Origin: Sphingobacterium sp.
GTDB taxonomy: Bacteria; Bacteroidota; Bacteroidia; Sphingobacteriales; Sphingobacteriaceae
Assembly (NCBI GenBank): GCA_031277685.1
Contig: JAITLV010000219.1
Coordinates: forward strand, 57,191-121,190
DNA length: 64,000 nt
Reading direction: 5' to 3'
Each line of letters opens with the position of its first letter. Position 1 is the stretch's first letter. A model generated the notes under the pieces. The model saw only the letters and a list, made by a program, of their open reading frames with translations, did not search any database and was not told where the DNA came from. This document shows, one piece after another, positions 53,900 to 62,774 of the stretch. The position numbers were made by a program, and so were the translations under genes.

Positions 53900-54547
53900 A
53901 TGAAAGTAGCAGTAATTGGATCTACAGGATATGTAGGAGCACATCTTGTCAAAGAGTTGGTTGACCGAAACTATGAGGTCGTTGCACTCGCCCGGCATAT
54001 AGACAATATTCCATCAAATGACAACATCACAAAGGTACAGGTTGACATCAACAACCACGAACAGTTAGTAGAAGCCCTCAAAGGTGTTGATGTGGTGATA
54101 TCAGCATTTAATGCTGGCTGGGCCAACCCTAACCTTTACGAAGACTTCACCAAAGGTGCTCTGGCTATCCAGCAAGCTGTTAAAGACGCTGGGGCCAAAC
54201 GTCTTATCGTTGTCGGTGGTGCTGGAAGTTTATTAATTGATGGAAATCGTTTGGTCGATTCGCCTGACTTTCCACAAGAAATCAAACCTGGAGCTTTAGC
54301 CGCAGCCGATTATCTCGATACCATCCGCAAAGAAAACCAACTCGACTGGACCATGATAAGTCCTGCCATAGAAATGAATCCTCATGCTGGGGGTACACGA
54401 ACAGGCAACTATCGTACGGGATTAGATGCACCTGTATTTGATCAGGAAGGTCGTTCAAAATTATCTGTGGAGGATCTTGCTGTCGCCATCGTTGACGAAA
54501 TCGAGAACAAACAGTTCATAAACAAACGTTTTACAGCAGCGTATTAA
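53900..54547 (+). CDS. NAD(P)-dependent oxidoreductase, NmrA/YwnB-like
   Basis: A 215-residue Rossmann-fold protein. The nucleotide-binding start VAVIGSTGYVGAHLVKEL is complete, VVISAFNAG and IVVGGAGSL follow, and TMISPAIEMNPHAG closes the core. It belongs to the NmrA/YwnB branch of short-chain reductase-like proteins that often lie beside Rrf2 or HxlR regulators and may respond to redox or electrophile stress. The Rrf2 gene precedes it by seven bases, and a hairpin ends the unit. Confidence 0.9.
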   Translation: MKVAVIGSTGYVGAHLVKELVDRNYEVVALARHIDNIPSNDNITKVQVDINNHEQLVEALKGVDVVISAFNAGWANPNLYEDFTKGALAIQQAVKDAGAKRLIVVGGAGSLLIDGNRLVDSPDFPQEIKPGALAAADYLDTIRKENQLDWTMISPAIEMNPHAGGTRTGNYRTGLDAPVFDQEGRSKLSVEDLAVAIVDEIENKQFINKRFTAAY

Positions 54548-54590
54548 GAGCGGTACAATCGTTTGATTTAGATTTAATACAAAATTTTAT

Positions 54591-54622
54591 GACAAAAGGG
54601 AAGCGCAATCTTCCCTTTTGTC
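54591..54622 (+). terminator. Terminator of the Rrf2-NmrA operon
   Basis: Perfect 13-bp arms (54591-54603 and 54610-54622) with a six-base loop start 43 bases after the stop. There is little T-run beyond the 3' arm itself. Confidence 0.7.
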
Positions 54623-54634
54623 ATTGATATCATT

Positions 54635-54642
54635 TATATTTG
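54635..54642 (+). promoter_or_regulatory. -7 element of the amino-acid permease gene
   Basis: TATATTTG is 50 bases before the ATG. TTTG at 54617-54620, inside the terminator arm, is only 14 bases upstream, so the -33 is uncertain. Confidence 0.4.
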
Positions 54643-54692
54643 ACATTAATTAAACAATTAAAAAGCTAAATAATCGAAAAAGAATTAATCCT

Positions 54693-56177
54693 ATGCTATT
54701 TAAAAAATCGATTCCTAAACTGATTGCTGAGGCAAATGAAAATGGTGAACATACACTGAAAAGGACACTAACCAGTGGCGGGCTAATTGCGCTAGGCGTT
54801 GGAGCAATCATTGGAGCAGGACTGTTTTCCCTAACCGGAATTGCTGCTGCAGAGAATGCGGGTCCTGCTGTTATCCTATCTTTCATTATCGCCGCTGTTG
54901 GTTGTGCTTTTGCAGGTCTTTGTTACGCTGAATTTGCGTCTATGATTCCGGTTGCCGGAAGTGCCTACACGTATTCTTATGCAACGATGGGCGAGTTTGT
55001 TGCCTGGATCATCGGATGGGATCTTGTATTGGAGTACGCACTGGCAGGTGCTACAGTAGCCGTCAGTTGGTCACAATACTTTAATCAGCTCCTGATGATT
55101 TTTCACATCCATCTCCCCGACGCACTGCTAAAGGGGCCATGGGAAGGTGGAATGGTCAATCTACCAGCCATTGTTATTGTATGTTTGCTTTCTTTATTAT
55201 TAATGCGAGGCACACAGGAATCATCACGCGTAAACAATATCCTGGTGATCTTAAAGGTTGGCGTTGTATTGATTTTTATCGCACTGGGATGGAGTTTTAT
55301 CGATCCAGCGAACCACGATCCTTTTATCCCTGCAAATGCTGGCGAGGAAATGGTTAAAAATGGGCAACAAGGTCTATGGGCATTCCTAAAGAGTGATGAT
55401 TTTGGCCATTTCGGTATCAGTGGAGTCTTGCGTGCCGCAGGTGTTGTTTTCTTTGCTTTCATTGGTTTTGATGCGGTAAGTACTGCAGCCCAGGAAGCAA
55501 AAAACCCGAAAAAAGGCATGCCGATTGGCATCATCGGCTCACTGATTATCTGTACCCTACTCTATGTATTATTTTCTTATGTAATGACAGGTATTGAAAA
55601 CTATACCGTGTTTAAGGGGGACGCTAAGCCAGTAGCAACAGCATTTGCGAAAACAGGGTACCATTTCTTGAATACCGCATTGATTATTACAATTATCGCA
55701 GGTTATACCTCCGTTATCCTTGTTATGTTACTCGGTCAGAGTCGTGTATTCTATTCAATGAGTAAAGATGGTTTACTTCCAAAAGTATTTTCTGATCTTT
55801 CCAAAAGACAGACACCTTGGAAAACAAATGCGATCTTCATGGTATTTGTCAGTATTTTTGCCGGATTTGTTCCTGTTTCTGATCTAGGCCATATGGTGAG
55901 TATAGGCACCCTATTCGCGTTCACACTCGTATGTGTCGGTATATTGGTCTTGCGAAAATCTGATCCAAATTTAGAGCGTCCATTCAAAACACCGCTCGTT
56001 CCTTTTGTTCCAATTATGGGTATTCTTGTCTGTGTATTGATGATGGCCTCACTTCCGGTGGAGAGTTGGGAGCGTCTGGCAATCTGGTTGGCCTTGGGCT
56101 TATTGATTTATTTTGTTTACGGTAAGAAGCATAGTGTTATCCGCAAACAACATAGGGATCAACAACATATTGAGTAA
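54693..56177 (+). CDS. APC family amino acid permease
   Basis: The 494-residue protein has twelve predicted membrane helices. The APC motif GVGAIIGAGLFSLTG is at about 36-50 and FFAFIGFDAVSTAAQEAKNP in helix six-seven. It resembles the YfnA/CtrA-type cationic amino-acid transporter group, which imports amino acids by proton symport. A soluble N-terminal KKSIPKLIAEANENGEH tail precedes helix one. The exact substrate is not clear. A strong terminator follows. Confidence 0.9.
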   Translation: MLFKKSIPKLIAEANENGEHTLKRTLTSGGLIALGVGAIIGAGLFSLTGIAAAENAGPAVILSFIIAAVGCAFAGLCYAEFASMIPVAGSAYTYSYATMGEFVAWIIGWDLVLEYALAGATVAVSWSQYFNQLLMIFHIHLPDALLKGPWEGGMVNLPAIVIVCLLSLLLMRGTQESSRVNNILVILKVGVVLIFIALGWSFIDPANHDPFIPANAGEEMVKNGQQGLWAFLKSDDFGHFGISGVLRAAGVVFFAFIGFDAVSTAAQEAKNPKKGMPIGIIGSLIICTLLYVLFSYVMTGIENYTVFKGDAKPVATAFAKTGYHFLNTALIITIIAGYTSVILVMLLGQSRVFYSMSKDGLLPKVFSDLSKRQTPWKTNAIFMVFVSIFAGFVPVSDLGHMVSIGTLFAFTLVCVGILVLRKSDPNLERPFKTPLVPFVPIMGILVCVLMMASLPVESWERLAIWLALGLLIYFVYGKKHSVIRKQHRDQQHIE

Positions 56178-56221
56178 TAAAACTGGCAAGTGCTGAAATT
56201 AATTCAGCCTGTTCAACATAC

Positions 56222-56259
56222 AAAAATAGGGGCTCCCAACTTGGCAGCCCCTATTTTTA
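56222..56259. terminator. Terminator of the permease gene
   Basis: AAAAATAGGGGCT / AGCCCCTATTTTT arms (56223-56235 and 56246-56258) pair perfectly; both sides carry A- or T-runs. Confidence 0.9.
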
Positions 56260-56310
56260 TAAGGTATAGTTCCCGCGCGACCTAAGCACAATTTTCGTTT
56301 CGACAATAGG

Positions 56311-56853
56311 TTACAAAGCACTTAATTTAAAATAACCATTTGCGATCAGATCCTCTTGCAGTCCAGTTTTAGGAACAATTTGAATATGGTATCTTTCCTT
56401 GTCCACGTCAAGCAACAAATCCTCTATTTCATAAATATCATCCACATCTAAGCCATATTTATCATCAATATGGGCCGTACTATGATGCTTCCAGAAAACG
56501 GTGCGTTTAGCCTTCTCTGTTGCCTTAGCTAAATTTGGCGCGACAATCAGTTCTTTATAGTGAAATTCATCAAATTCATTCGGCTTATAGCCACCCAGGT
56601 TGACAAAAAACAACTTCAATTCGGTATCCAAAACCACTGTATTGTTCTTTTCTACTACCGTAATTTCGTACTCGCCTATCTTGTTAACCACACGGTAAGC
56701 ATCGATATGAATTTTTCCATCGGCGTCAGGCCAGAAGTCCTTAATTGGATCTATAAAATCCCGCAGTTCATTTCCGATTCCGAAAAAAACATCATGCTGT
56801 TCTGTACGTCTATTTTTCGGTTTACAACCGATCAAAATCATAAATAATTTCAT
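56311..56853 (-). CDS. DUF1543 family protein
   Basis: With the ATG at 56853 the protein has 180 residues and starts MKLFMILIGCKPKNRRTEQ, the DUF1543 signature, followed by HDVFFGIGNELRDF. A second GGYKPNEFDEFHYKELIVA segment repeats the family pattern, so it has two DUF1543-like halves. The frame extending to 56925 adds 24 unconserved residues and was not used. Function is unknown; the family is cytoplasmic and common in many phyla. Confidence 0.85.
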   Translation of the reverse strand: MKLFMILIGCKPKNRRTEQHDVFFGIGNELRDFIDPIKDFWPDADGKIHIDAYRVVNKIGEYEITVVEKNNTVVLDTELKLFFVNLGGYKPNEFDEFHYKELIVAPNLAKATEKAKRTVFWKHHSTAHIDDKYGLDVDDIYEIEDLLLDVDKERYHIQIVPKTGLQEDLIANGYFKLSAL

Positions 56854-57008
56854 ATTCAAGTAATCTGTCTTTGAATGACCAAATAGAAAATCCAGGTTAT
56901 TTTCATCCACTTTTGTGCGCTCCAATCATGGATATTTCATAACTTAAGCCCATTAAATAATAAAAATAACGATTATTCACCACATTTAACATAGATAAAA
57001 CCCTGGTT

Positions 57009-57881
57009 ATGAGTAAAATTTTCCTATCATTTACGTTACTATTTCTTTCAGTGTGCTCTTTTGGGCAAAAGCGAGGCACAGACAAAAAACTCGAGAAACA
57101 GATCAGGCAGCTTATCCAGGGTTTTCAGGGGGAGGTAGGCATCTATGTCCATGACTTGAAAAAACACAAAGAAGTTAACATTGCTGCCGATAGCATCTTC
57201 CCTACAGCCAGTGTCGTTAAAATTCCTATTTTAGTCGGTGTCTTTGATAAAATCGAAAAAGGACAGCTGCAATTGGACCAGGAATTTGTCTATCGGGAAA
57301 GTCAAAAATATGGTGGCTCTGGCCTCATGCAATTCTTTAAGGACAGCAGTAAAGTAGATCTCAAGACCTTAGTGGCTCTTATGCTCTCCTATAGCGATAA
57401 TGTCACAAGTATCTGGAATCAGAAACTTGCAGGTGGGGGTATCGCAATCAACACAATCATGACCAACCTTAACTTGCAACATACACGTGTTAACTCACAG
57501 ACTGAAGGTAGAAAAGCGGACTGGGAAAAATATGGTTGGGGACAGACCACGCCTAAAGAGATGGCCGACCTGCTGACCTTAATCCGTCAGGGAAAAGTAG
57601 TTTCGGAAAAGTCCTCAGATCGAATGTATCGTTTTTTGGGAAATATGTTCTATGATGAAAGGGGGCTCTCTCAAATTCCAGCTACAGTCAAAGCAGCGTC
57701 CAAAACAGGATCCTTAGATGACGTACGTAATGAGGTAATGCTTGTCAATGCGCCTAAAGGCGATTATGTATTCAGTATATTCACCAAAAACAATAACGAT
57801 AAGAGCTGGGGCAAAACCAATGCAGCAGAAGTGCTGACACGCAATCTTTCCAAACTTCTATGGGATTATTACAACAAGTAG
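57009..57881 (+). CDS. Serine hydrolase of the class A beta-lactamase fold
   Basis: A 290-residue secreted protein (signal peptide 1-20, FGQ). The class A core is seen: SxxK Ser68-Lys71 in PTASVVKIP, SDN at 129-131 and KTG at 232-234 in ASKTGSLD. The omega loop lacks the ExxLN general base of true class A beta-lactamases; it reads TEGRKADWEKYGW before TTP. It is therefore more likely a penicillin-binding or peptidase-like hydrolase than a resistance enzyme, although some variants keep weak activity. A terminator follows. Confidence 0.88.
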   Translation: MSKIFLSFTLLFLSVCSFGQKRGTDKKLEKQIRQLIQGFQGEVGIYVHDLKKHKEVNIAADSIFPTASVVKIPILVGVFDKIEKGQLQLDQEFVYRESQKYGGSGLMQFFKDSSKVDLKTLVALMLSYSDNVTSIWNQKLAGGGIAINTIMTNLNLQHTRVNSQTEGRKADWEKYGWGQTTPKEMADLLTLIRQGKVVSEKSSDRMYRFLGNMFYDERGLSQIPATVKAASKTGSLDDVRNEVMLVNAPKGDYVFSIFTKNNNDKSWGKTNAAEVLTRNLSKLLWDYYNK

Positions 57882-57906
57882 TTGACAAAGGAATCTTACC
57901 ATCAAT

Positions 57907-57942
57907 AAAAAGGGGGGACTACTAACGTAGTCTCCCCTTTTT
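57907..57942 (+). terminator. Terminator of the serine hydrolase gene
   Basis: Arms AAAAAGGGGGGACTAC and GTAGTCTCCCCTTTTT (one mismatch, four-base loop) end in a T-run, 26 bases after the stop. Read from the other strand it may also serve the lipoprotein gene. Confidence 0.85.
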
Positions 57943-58001
57943 ATCAAGTGAATTCGCTTTTAAGCACTTCACCAAATTTTTTGCTATTGGAATGTTTTAG
58001 C

Positions 58002-58523
58002 CTATTTTTTAAAAGCGTCTTTAACATCTTTTGCAGCTTCTTTTGTACCATTAGCAACATCTTTAGCTACCTTTTTTGTACCATCAGCAACATCACCAGC
58101 CACTTTTTTAGTACCATCAGCGACATCTTTTGCTACATCTTTTGTTTTGTCAGCAGCTGTGTTTGCAGCATCTACCGTAGCATCTTTCGCGTTCTTCAAC
58201 CCTTCTTTTACATCCTGACCAGCATCACGCAAAGCAGACTTAGTCTTTTCCCAAGCCGTATTGGCCTCTTCAGATGCAGCACGGGCTTTTTCTTCAGCAG
58301 CCTTATCCCCTTTTGCAATCGCTTCATCTAAGGCCTTTTTTGCTTCTTCAGCTTTCAAACGCGCAGTTTCCTCAGCGTTCTTTAAATCTGCTATTGCTGC
58401 ATCAACATGCTCACCAGCAGTTTGTGCAGTATCTGTCGTATCCGACGCTTTTTTTTCTGAATTGTTGCAAGAAGACATTACCAATGCTCCCGCTACTACC
58501 GCTAAAAGTGCAATTTTTTTCAT
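58002..58523 (-). CDS. Lipoprotein with LEA-like 11-residue repeats
   Basis: A 173-residue lipoprotein with lipobox MSSC (Cys19). After an acidic, Ala-rich region (33-110) that is predicted coiled coil, residues 127-170 are four tandem 11-mers of the form T-K-x-V/A-A-K/G-D-V-x-D/N-G. This is the period and composition of group 3 LEA proteins, which are disordered and become helical on drying. Members in bacteria protect membranes or proteins under desiccation or osmotic stress. Whether this one does is inferred. It is isolated, with no clear promoter. Confidence 0.85.
   Translation of the reverse strand: MKKIALLAVVAGALVMSSCNNSEKKASDTTDTAQTAGEHVDAAIADLKNAEETARLKAEEAKKALDEAIAKGDKAAEEKARAASEEANTAWEKTKSALRDAGQDVKEGLKNAKDATVDAANTAADKTKDVAKDVADGTKKVAGDVADGTKKVAKDVANGTKEAAKDVKDAFKK
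58014..58145 (-). repeat. Four tandem 33-bp repeats encoding 11-mers
   Basis: The region codes residues 127-170 as four 33-bp units. The copies differ at several third positions, so the repeat is old or under selection for the protein pattern rather than a recent DNA slippage. Confidence 0.8.
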
Positions 58524-58675
58524 TAGAATATTTGTTTTTTAATGGCAAGAAATCATCAAGAGCCGATATTCATCCAATCCAGAACACCTATCAACCACAT
58601 GATGTTTCCATGTAAGTTTGTAATTATATGATTAATTAGTCTTTAATTTACAACTTCTATGCCAAATAGACAAAA

Positions 58676-59563
58676 TTACTGTTTCGGATAAATTGTTCCT
58701 TTGGCAGCTTCCAGTGTATTTTTCAATAATCCAACGATAGTCATCAAGCCTACCCCACCCGGTACTGGAGTAATCCAGGATGCCTTAGGAGCCACATGCT
58801 CAAAATCCACATCACCATATAACTTAAATCCAGATTTAGTTTCAGTCGATGTCTCTCTATTGATACCCACATCAATTACGACAGCACCTTCTTTGACCAT
58901 ATCCGCAGTCACAAAATTCTTTCTACCAATAGCAGCTACGACGATGTCACCTCGCAATACCTCAGTTTTAAGATCCTTCGTACGGCTATGCGTTAACGTG
59001 ACGGTACAGTTTCCAGGATTGGCATTGCGCGCCAGTAAGATACTCATCGGTGAACCAACGATATTGCTTCGACCAACCACTACAGCATGTTTACCTGCAG
59101 TTTCGATCTTGTAATAATCCAACATCAACATAATACCATAAGGTGTCGCAGGGATAAAACAAGGAAGATTACGCTGCATACGCCCCAAGTTGATCGGGTG
59201 AAATCCATCCACATCTTTACGGTAATCAATTGCTTCAGTAATCTTGTCCGGATCAATATGTTTGGGTAAAGGCAATTGTACGATGAGACCATCAATGGAA
59301 TCATCTTTATTGATTTCTTGGACCTTTGCGATCAATTCCTCTTCAGTGATTGTCTCATCATAACGGATGTTTGTTGACTCAAAGCCTACCAATTGACAAT
59401 TACGCATTTTACTGGCCACATAAGTTTCACTACCACCATCGTTACCAACGAGGATAGCCACCAAATGTGGTTTACGACCTGTTTGTGTTGTAAATTCGGC
59501 CGCATCCAAAGCAATTTGCTCTTTAATTTTTTCGGAAACTAGTTTACCGTCTAATAGATTCAT
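58676..59563 (-). CDS. folD: Bifunctional methylenetetrahydrofolate dehydrogenase/cyclohydrolase
   Basis: The 295-residue enzyme oxidises 5,10-methylene-THF to 5,10-methenyl-THF and hydrolyses it to 10-formyl-THF, for purine and formyl-methionine synthesis. SETYVASK with Tyr48 and Lys52 is the folate-site motif, IVQLPLPKHI and DVDGFHPINLG follow, and VVVGRSNIVGSPMSILL is the NADP-binding loop. PVPGGVGLMTI closes it. The gene is separated from the upstream lepA by about 70 bases and a hairpin. Confidence 0.96.
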   Translation of the reverse strand: MNLLDGKLVSEKIKEQIALDAAEFTTQTGRKPHLVAILVGNDGGSETYVASKMRNCQLVGFESTNIRYDETITEEELIAKVQEINKDDSIDGLIVQLPLPKHIDPDKITEAIDYRKDVDGFHPINLGRMQRNLPCFIPATPYGIMLMLDYYKIETAGKHAVVVGRSNIVGSPMSILLARNANPGNCTVTLTHSRTKDLKTEVLRGDIVVAAIGRKNFVTADMVKEGAVVIDVGINRETSTETKSGFKLYGDVDFEHVAPKASWITPVPGGVGLMTIVGLLKNTLEAAKGTIYPKQ

Positions 59564-59586
59564 GTTTAGGAGATTTTATTGTATTT

Positions 59587-59609
59587 AAAAGGAGCCCAAG
59601 AGCTCCTTT
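59587..59609 (-). terminator. Hairpin between lepA and folD
   Basis: AAAGGAGC (59588-59595) and GCTCCTTT (59601-59608) pair around a five-base loop. On the minus strand TTAAATAC follows, so it may terminate or attenuate lepA readthrough. Confidence 0.65.
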
Positions 59610-59632
59610 ATTTTGTATGATTTAAACTATTA

Positions 59633-61423
59633 TTAATCCAATTTCAATACCGCCATAAATGCAGATTGCGGAATTTCTACGTTCCCAACCTGACGCATAC
59701 GTTTTTTACCTTTTTTCTGTTTTTCCAATAATTTACGTTTACGTGAGATATCACCACCATAACATTTTGCGGTTACATCCTTACGCAATGCAGAGATCGT
59801 CTCACGGGCGATAATTTTCGCACCAATAGAAGCCTGGATACGGATCTCAAACTGTTGACGTGGTAACAGTTCCTTCAATTTCTCACAGATTTTCTTACCG
59901 AAATCATACGCATTGCTGCGGTGAATCAATGAAGACAGGGCATCCACAGGCTCATCATTCAATCGGATATCCAATTTAACAAGATCCGAAGTACGGTAAC
60001 CGATTTGGTGATAGTCAAATGACGCATAACCTTTGGAAATTGTTTTCAACTTGTCATAGAAATCAAATACAATTTCGCCCATTGGCATTTCAAAAACTAA
60101 CTCCACACGATCCGAAGTCAGGTAATGTTGATTCATGATCGTACCACGTTTTTGAATACACAAAGACATGATTGGCCCCACAAAATCCGATTTGGTAATA
60201 ATATTCGCTTTGATATAAGGTTCTTCAATCGAGTCCAATTTACTTGGATCAGGTAAATCTGAAGGATTGTGTACAATCACTTCTTCCTTATCCTTCGTCA
60301 TATAGGCTTTGTAAGATACGTTGGGAACGGTAGTGATTACCGTCATATCAAACTCTCTTTCCAAACGTTCCTGAATAATCTCCATGTGAAGCATCCCCAA
60401 GAAACCACAACGGAAACCAAATCCTAGTGCAGCTGAAGATTCCGGTTCAAACACCAGAGAAGCATCATTCAACTGTAGACGGTGCATTGATTCGCGTAGT
60501 TCCTCATAGTCTTCCGTATCTACAGGATAAATACCCGCAAAAACCATCGGTTTTACTTCCTCAAATCCCTGGATTGCTTCACCACAAGGGCGTTCCTTAT
60601 GTGTTATGGTATCCCCCACTTTTACCTCGCGCGCTTCCTTGATACCAGAAATAATATAGCCTACATCCCCCGTCTTGATGACTTCTTTAGGGACTTGATT
60701 TAGTTTCAAGGTACCGATTTCATCCGCAAAATATTCTTTACCAGTCGCTACGAATTTTACCCTATCTCCTTTACGGATTTCACCATTTTCAACTTTGAAA
60801 TAAGCCATAATCCCCCGGAATGAGTTAAATACCGAGTCAAAGATCAGCGCCTGCAACGGTGCATCTGCATCCCCCTCCGGATGTGGTATACGTGCAACAA
60901 TGGCTTCCAAAATATCCGGAACACCAAGACCTGTCTTCCCAGAAGCGGGAATAATTGCATCACGATCACCACCGATCAGGTCAACGATCTGATCTTTCAC
61001 CTCTTCAGGCATCGCTCCCGGAAGATCCATCTTGTTTAAGATCGGGATGATTTCCAAGTCATGCTCCAAAGCCAAATATAAGTTTGAAATTGTTTGTGCT
61101 TGAATACCTTGAGAGGCATCCACGATCAATAAAGCTCCTTCACAGGCAGCGATAGAACGGGATACTTCGTATGAAAAGTCAACGTGTCCAGGGGTATCAA
61201 TCAGATTCAAGATATATTCCTGTCCATCTTTTTTATAATTCATTTGGATGGCGTGACTCTTGATCGTAATACCGCGTTCACGTTCCAAATCCATATTATC
61301 AAGTAATTGTGCCTGTGCTTCGCGCTGACTGATGGTATTGGTATACTCTAAAAGGCGATCTGCCAAAGTACTTTTGCCATGGTCAATATGCGCAATAATA
61401 CAGAAATTACGAATGTGCTTCAT
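59633..61423 (-). CDS. lepA: Elongation factor 4 (LepA)
   Basis: A 596-residue translational GTPase that back-translocates stalled ribosomes. G1 AHIDHGKST is at 11-19, DTPGHVDF is G3 and NKMD is G4. The C-terminal LepA-specific domain carries GGDISRKRKLLEKQKKGKKRM, an RNA-binding loop typical of LepA (described by ends). Length is the family's usual 600. The start codon is preceded by a -7 box. Confidence 0.97.
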   Translation of the reverse strand: MKHIRNFCIIAHIDHGKSTLADRLLEYTNTISQREAQAQLLDNMDLERERGITIKSHAIQMNYKKDGQEYILNLIDTPGHVDFSYEVSRSIAACEGALLIVDASQGIQAQTISNLYLALEHDLEIIPILNKMDLPGAMPEEVKDQIVDLIGGDRDAIIPASGKTGLGVPDILEAIVARIPHPEGDADAPLQALIFDSVFNSFRGIMAYFKVENGEIRKGDRVKFVATGKEYFADEIGTLKLNQVPKEVIKTGDVGYIISGIKEAREVKVGDTITHKERPCGEAIQGFEEVKPMVFAGIYPVDTEDYEELRESMHRLQLNDASLVFEPESSAALGFGFRCGFLGMLHMEIIQERLEREFDMTVITTVPNVSYKAYMTKDKEEVIVHNPSDLPDPSKLDSIEEPYIKANIITKSDFVGPIMSLCIQKRGTIMNQHYLTSDRVELVFEMPMGEIVFDFYDKLKTISKGYASFDYHQIGYRTSDLVKLDIRLNDEPVDALSSLIHRSNAYDFGKKICEKLKELLPRQQFEIRIQASIGAKIIARETISALRKDVTAKCYGGDISRKRKLLEKQKKGKKRMRQVGNVEIPQSAFMAVLKLD

Positions 61424-61453
61424 ATAGGATTTTTAAACTCTTTTGCTAAAAGG

Positions 61454-61461
61454 CAAAGATA
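61454..61461 (-). promoter_or_regulatory. -7 element of lepA
   Basis: Minus-strand TATCTTTG, 31 bases before the ATG. The nearest TTG (61490-61488) is 26 bases upstream of it, longer than usual. Confidence 0.45.
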
Positions 61462-61572
61462 CCTTTTTTTATACATATTTATAGAATCAAGTATATATTT
61501 CATTTGTGGGATAGAGCCTGACGAAAAGATTTGTTATTGGCATGTGGCACAAGCAGAAAGCATTTTCATTCT

Positions 61573-62562
61573 TTAGTCGATGATGGCATAGGAAAAATGC
61601 TTCTGGTTTCGGGTTACCTTATCCATATCCCAGGCGATCTTACCTTTAAACTGCTCGGAACGGATCGGACAGTCCGTCATTTGACAATAACGGCAACATT
61701 GTGGAAGACAGGGATCCGCATGCACAAAAAACTCGGTACGTACGGACATTTCCTTATTGACAATCTTATCAACCGCCGATATCTCATCGTGAACTTTCAC
61801 CAAATCGAGGTAGTTTGGCAAAGTGAGGTGACAATCCACATGCAGTTCATTACCATAACGCTGCACCCGAAGATTATGCACATCAATCCATTCTGCTTTA
61901 CGGTTACGCTCCAAAATTTCAACTACATCCTGTACAAGTTCGGTATCCGATTCATCCATCAGACCACCAATAGACTGCCGCAGTAATTTATAACCATTAA
62001 ACAAGATAAAGAGCCCCAATATAATCGAGATGACCACATCAATCCAGTGAAATCCAGTGAGCTTCATCAGGAGTAGACCCAATATCAAACCAACTGTACT
62101 ATAAGCATCCACCTGCAGGTGTTTGCCGTCCGCCACAAGTGTGATTGATCCCAAAGCACGCCCCCGTTTCATGATATAAAATCCCACTGCAAAATTGATC
62201 AGCGATGTGACTCCGATCAAATAGATCCCCTGTTCAAGATGCAAAATCTCGGCAGGAAAAAAAATATTGTAACAAGCCTTCGCTAAAATAATGGCTCCTG
62301 CGATAAAAATAAGTCCTCCTTCAAGGAAAACAGAGAAAAACTCGACCTTACCATGTCCATAAGGATGATTTTCATCTTTGGGCTGAGCGGCAAGATAGAT
62401 ACTGTAAAATGCAAACCCCGAAGCTATCACATTGACGATACTCTCTGCAGCATCTGTAAAGATGGCGCTGGAATCTGTCAAAAAATAGGCAACAAACTTA
62501 ATGATCATTAAGCCTATTCCAGTAAACAGCGATAATAAAACCAATCTTGTTTGTCTCGACAT
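61573..62562 (-). CDS. Cation diffusion facilitator family transporter
   Basis: From ATG 62562 the protein has 329 residues. It has six membrane segments, with the zinc-site DAAESIVN in helix two, HPYGHGKVEFF after it and HIDVVIS-like (here HWIDVVIS) in helix five, the pattern of CDF exporters for Zn, Fe, Co or Mn. The cytoplasmic C-terminal domain (about 210-295) contains ELHVDCHLTLP. An extra tail has CLPQCCRYCQMTDC, a Cys-rich cluster that might bind metal. A TTG at 62583 is the end of the -7 promoter box and was rejected as start. Confidence 0.9.
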   Translation of the reverse strand: MSRQTRLVLLSLFTGIGLMIIKFVAYFLTDSSAIFTDAAESIVNVIASGFAFYSIYLAAQPKDENHPYGHGKVEFFSVFLEGGLIFIAGAIILAKACYNIFFPAEILHLEQGIYLIGVTSLINFAVGFYIMKRGRALGSITLVADGKHLQVDAYSTVGLILGLLLMKLTGFHWIDVVISIILGLFILFNGYKLLRQSIGGLMDESDTELVQDVVEILERNRKAEWIDVHNLRVQRYGNELHVDCHLTLPNYLDLVKVHDEISAVDKIVNKEMSVRTEFFVHADPCLPQCCRYCQMTDCPIRSEQFKGKIAWDMDKVTRNQKHFSYAIID

Positions 62563-62580
62563 GACCTGTATTTTGTAGGG

Positions 62581-62608
62581 CAAAGGTAAAGATATAACGT
62601 CAAATCAA
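62581..62608 (-). promoter_or_regulatory. Promoter of the CDF transporter gene
   Basis: Minus strand: TTG (62608-62606), 17-base spacer, TACCTTTG (62588-62581). The ATG is 19 bases after the box. Confidence 0.55.
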
Positions 62609-62759
62609 CTTGATTAGTTTTACACATCACCAGCAAAAAAATGTCAATATTTGCATGCTAAATCGCTTCAATCGCTTTTTGTTACCAAAGCCCCAATAAA
62701 AACACCTATTTTCTTTGTAAATTTTCAAAAATAAAGACTATTATTTGCGACGTATATAA

Positions 62760-62767
62760 TATCTTTG
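62760..62767 (+). promoter_or_regulatory. -7 element of the aminotransferase gene
   Basis: TATCTTTG ends eight bases before the ATG, so the leader is expected to be four bases or fewer. A -33 TTG at the normal distance is not clear. Confidence 0.5.
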
Positions 62768-62774
62768 TCTTACC

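Noticed and set aside
57948..58615. Hydrophobic Ser/Phe/Cys-rich plus-strand frames over the LEA-like lipoprotein
   Set aside because: They are the reverse complement of Ala/Lys-rich repeat codons; the lipobox and 11-mer pattern support only the minus strand.
61531..61986. 151-codon plus-strand frame over the CDF gene
   Set aside because: Antisense to the transporter with clear CDF motifs on the minus strand.
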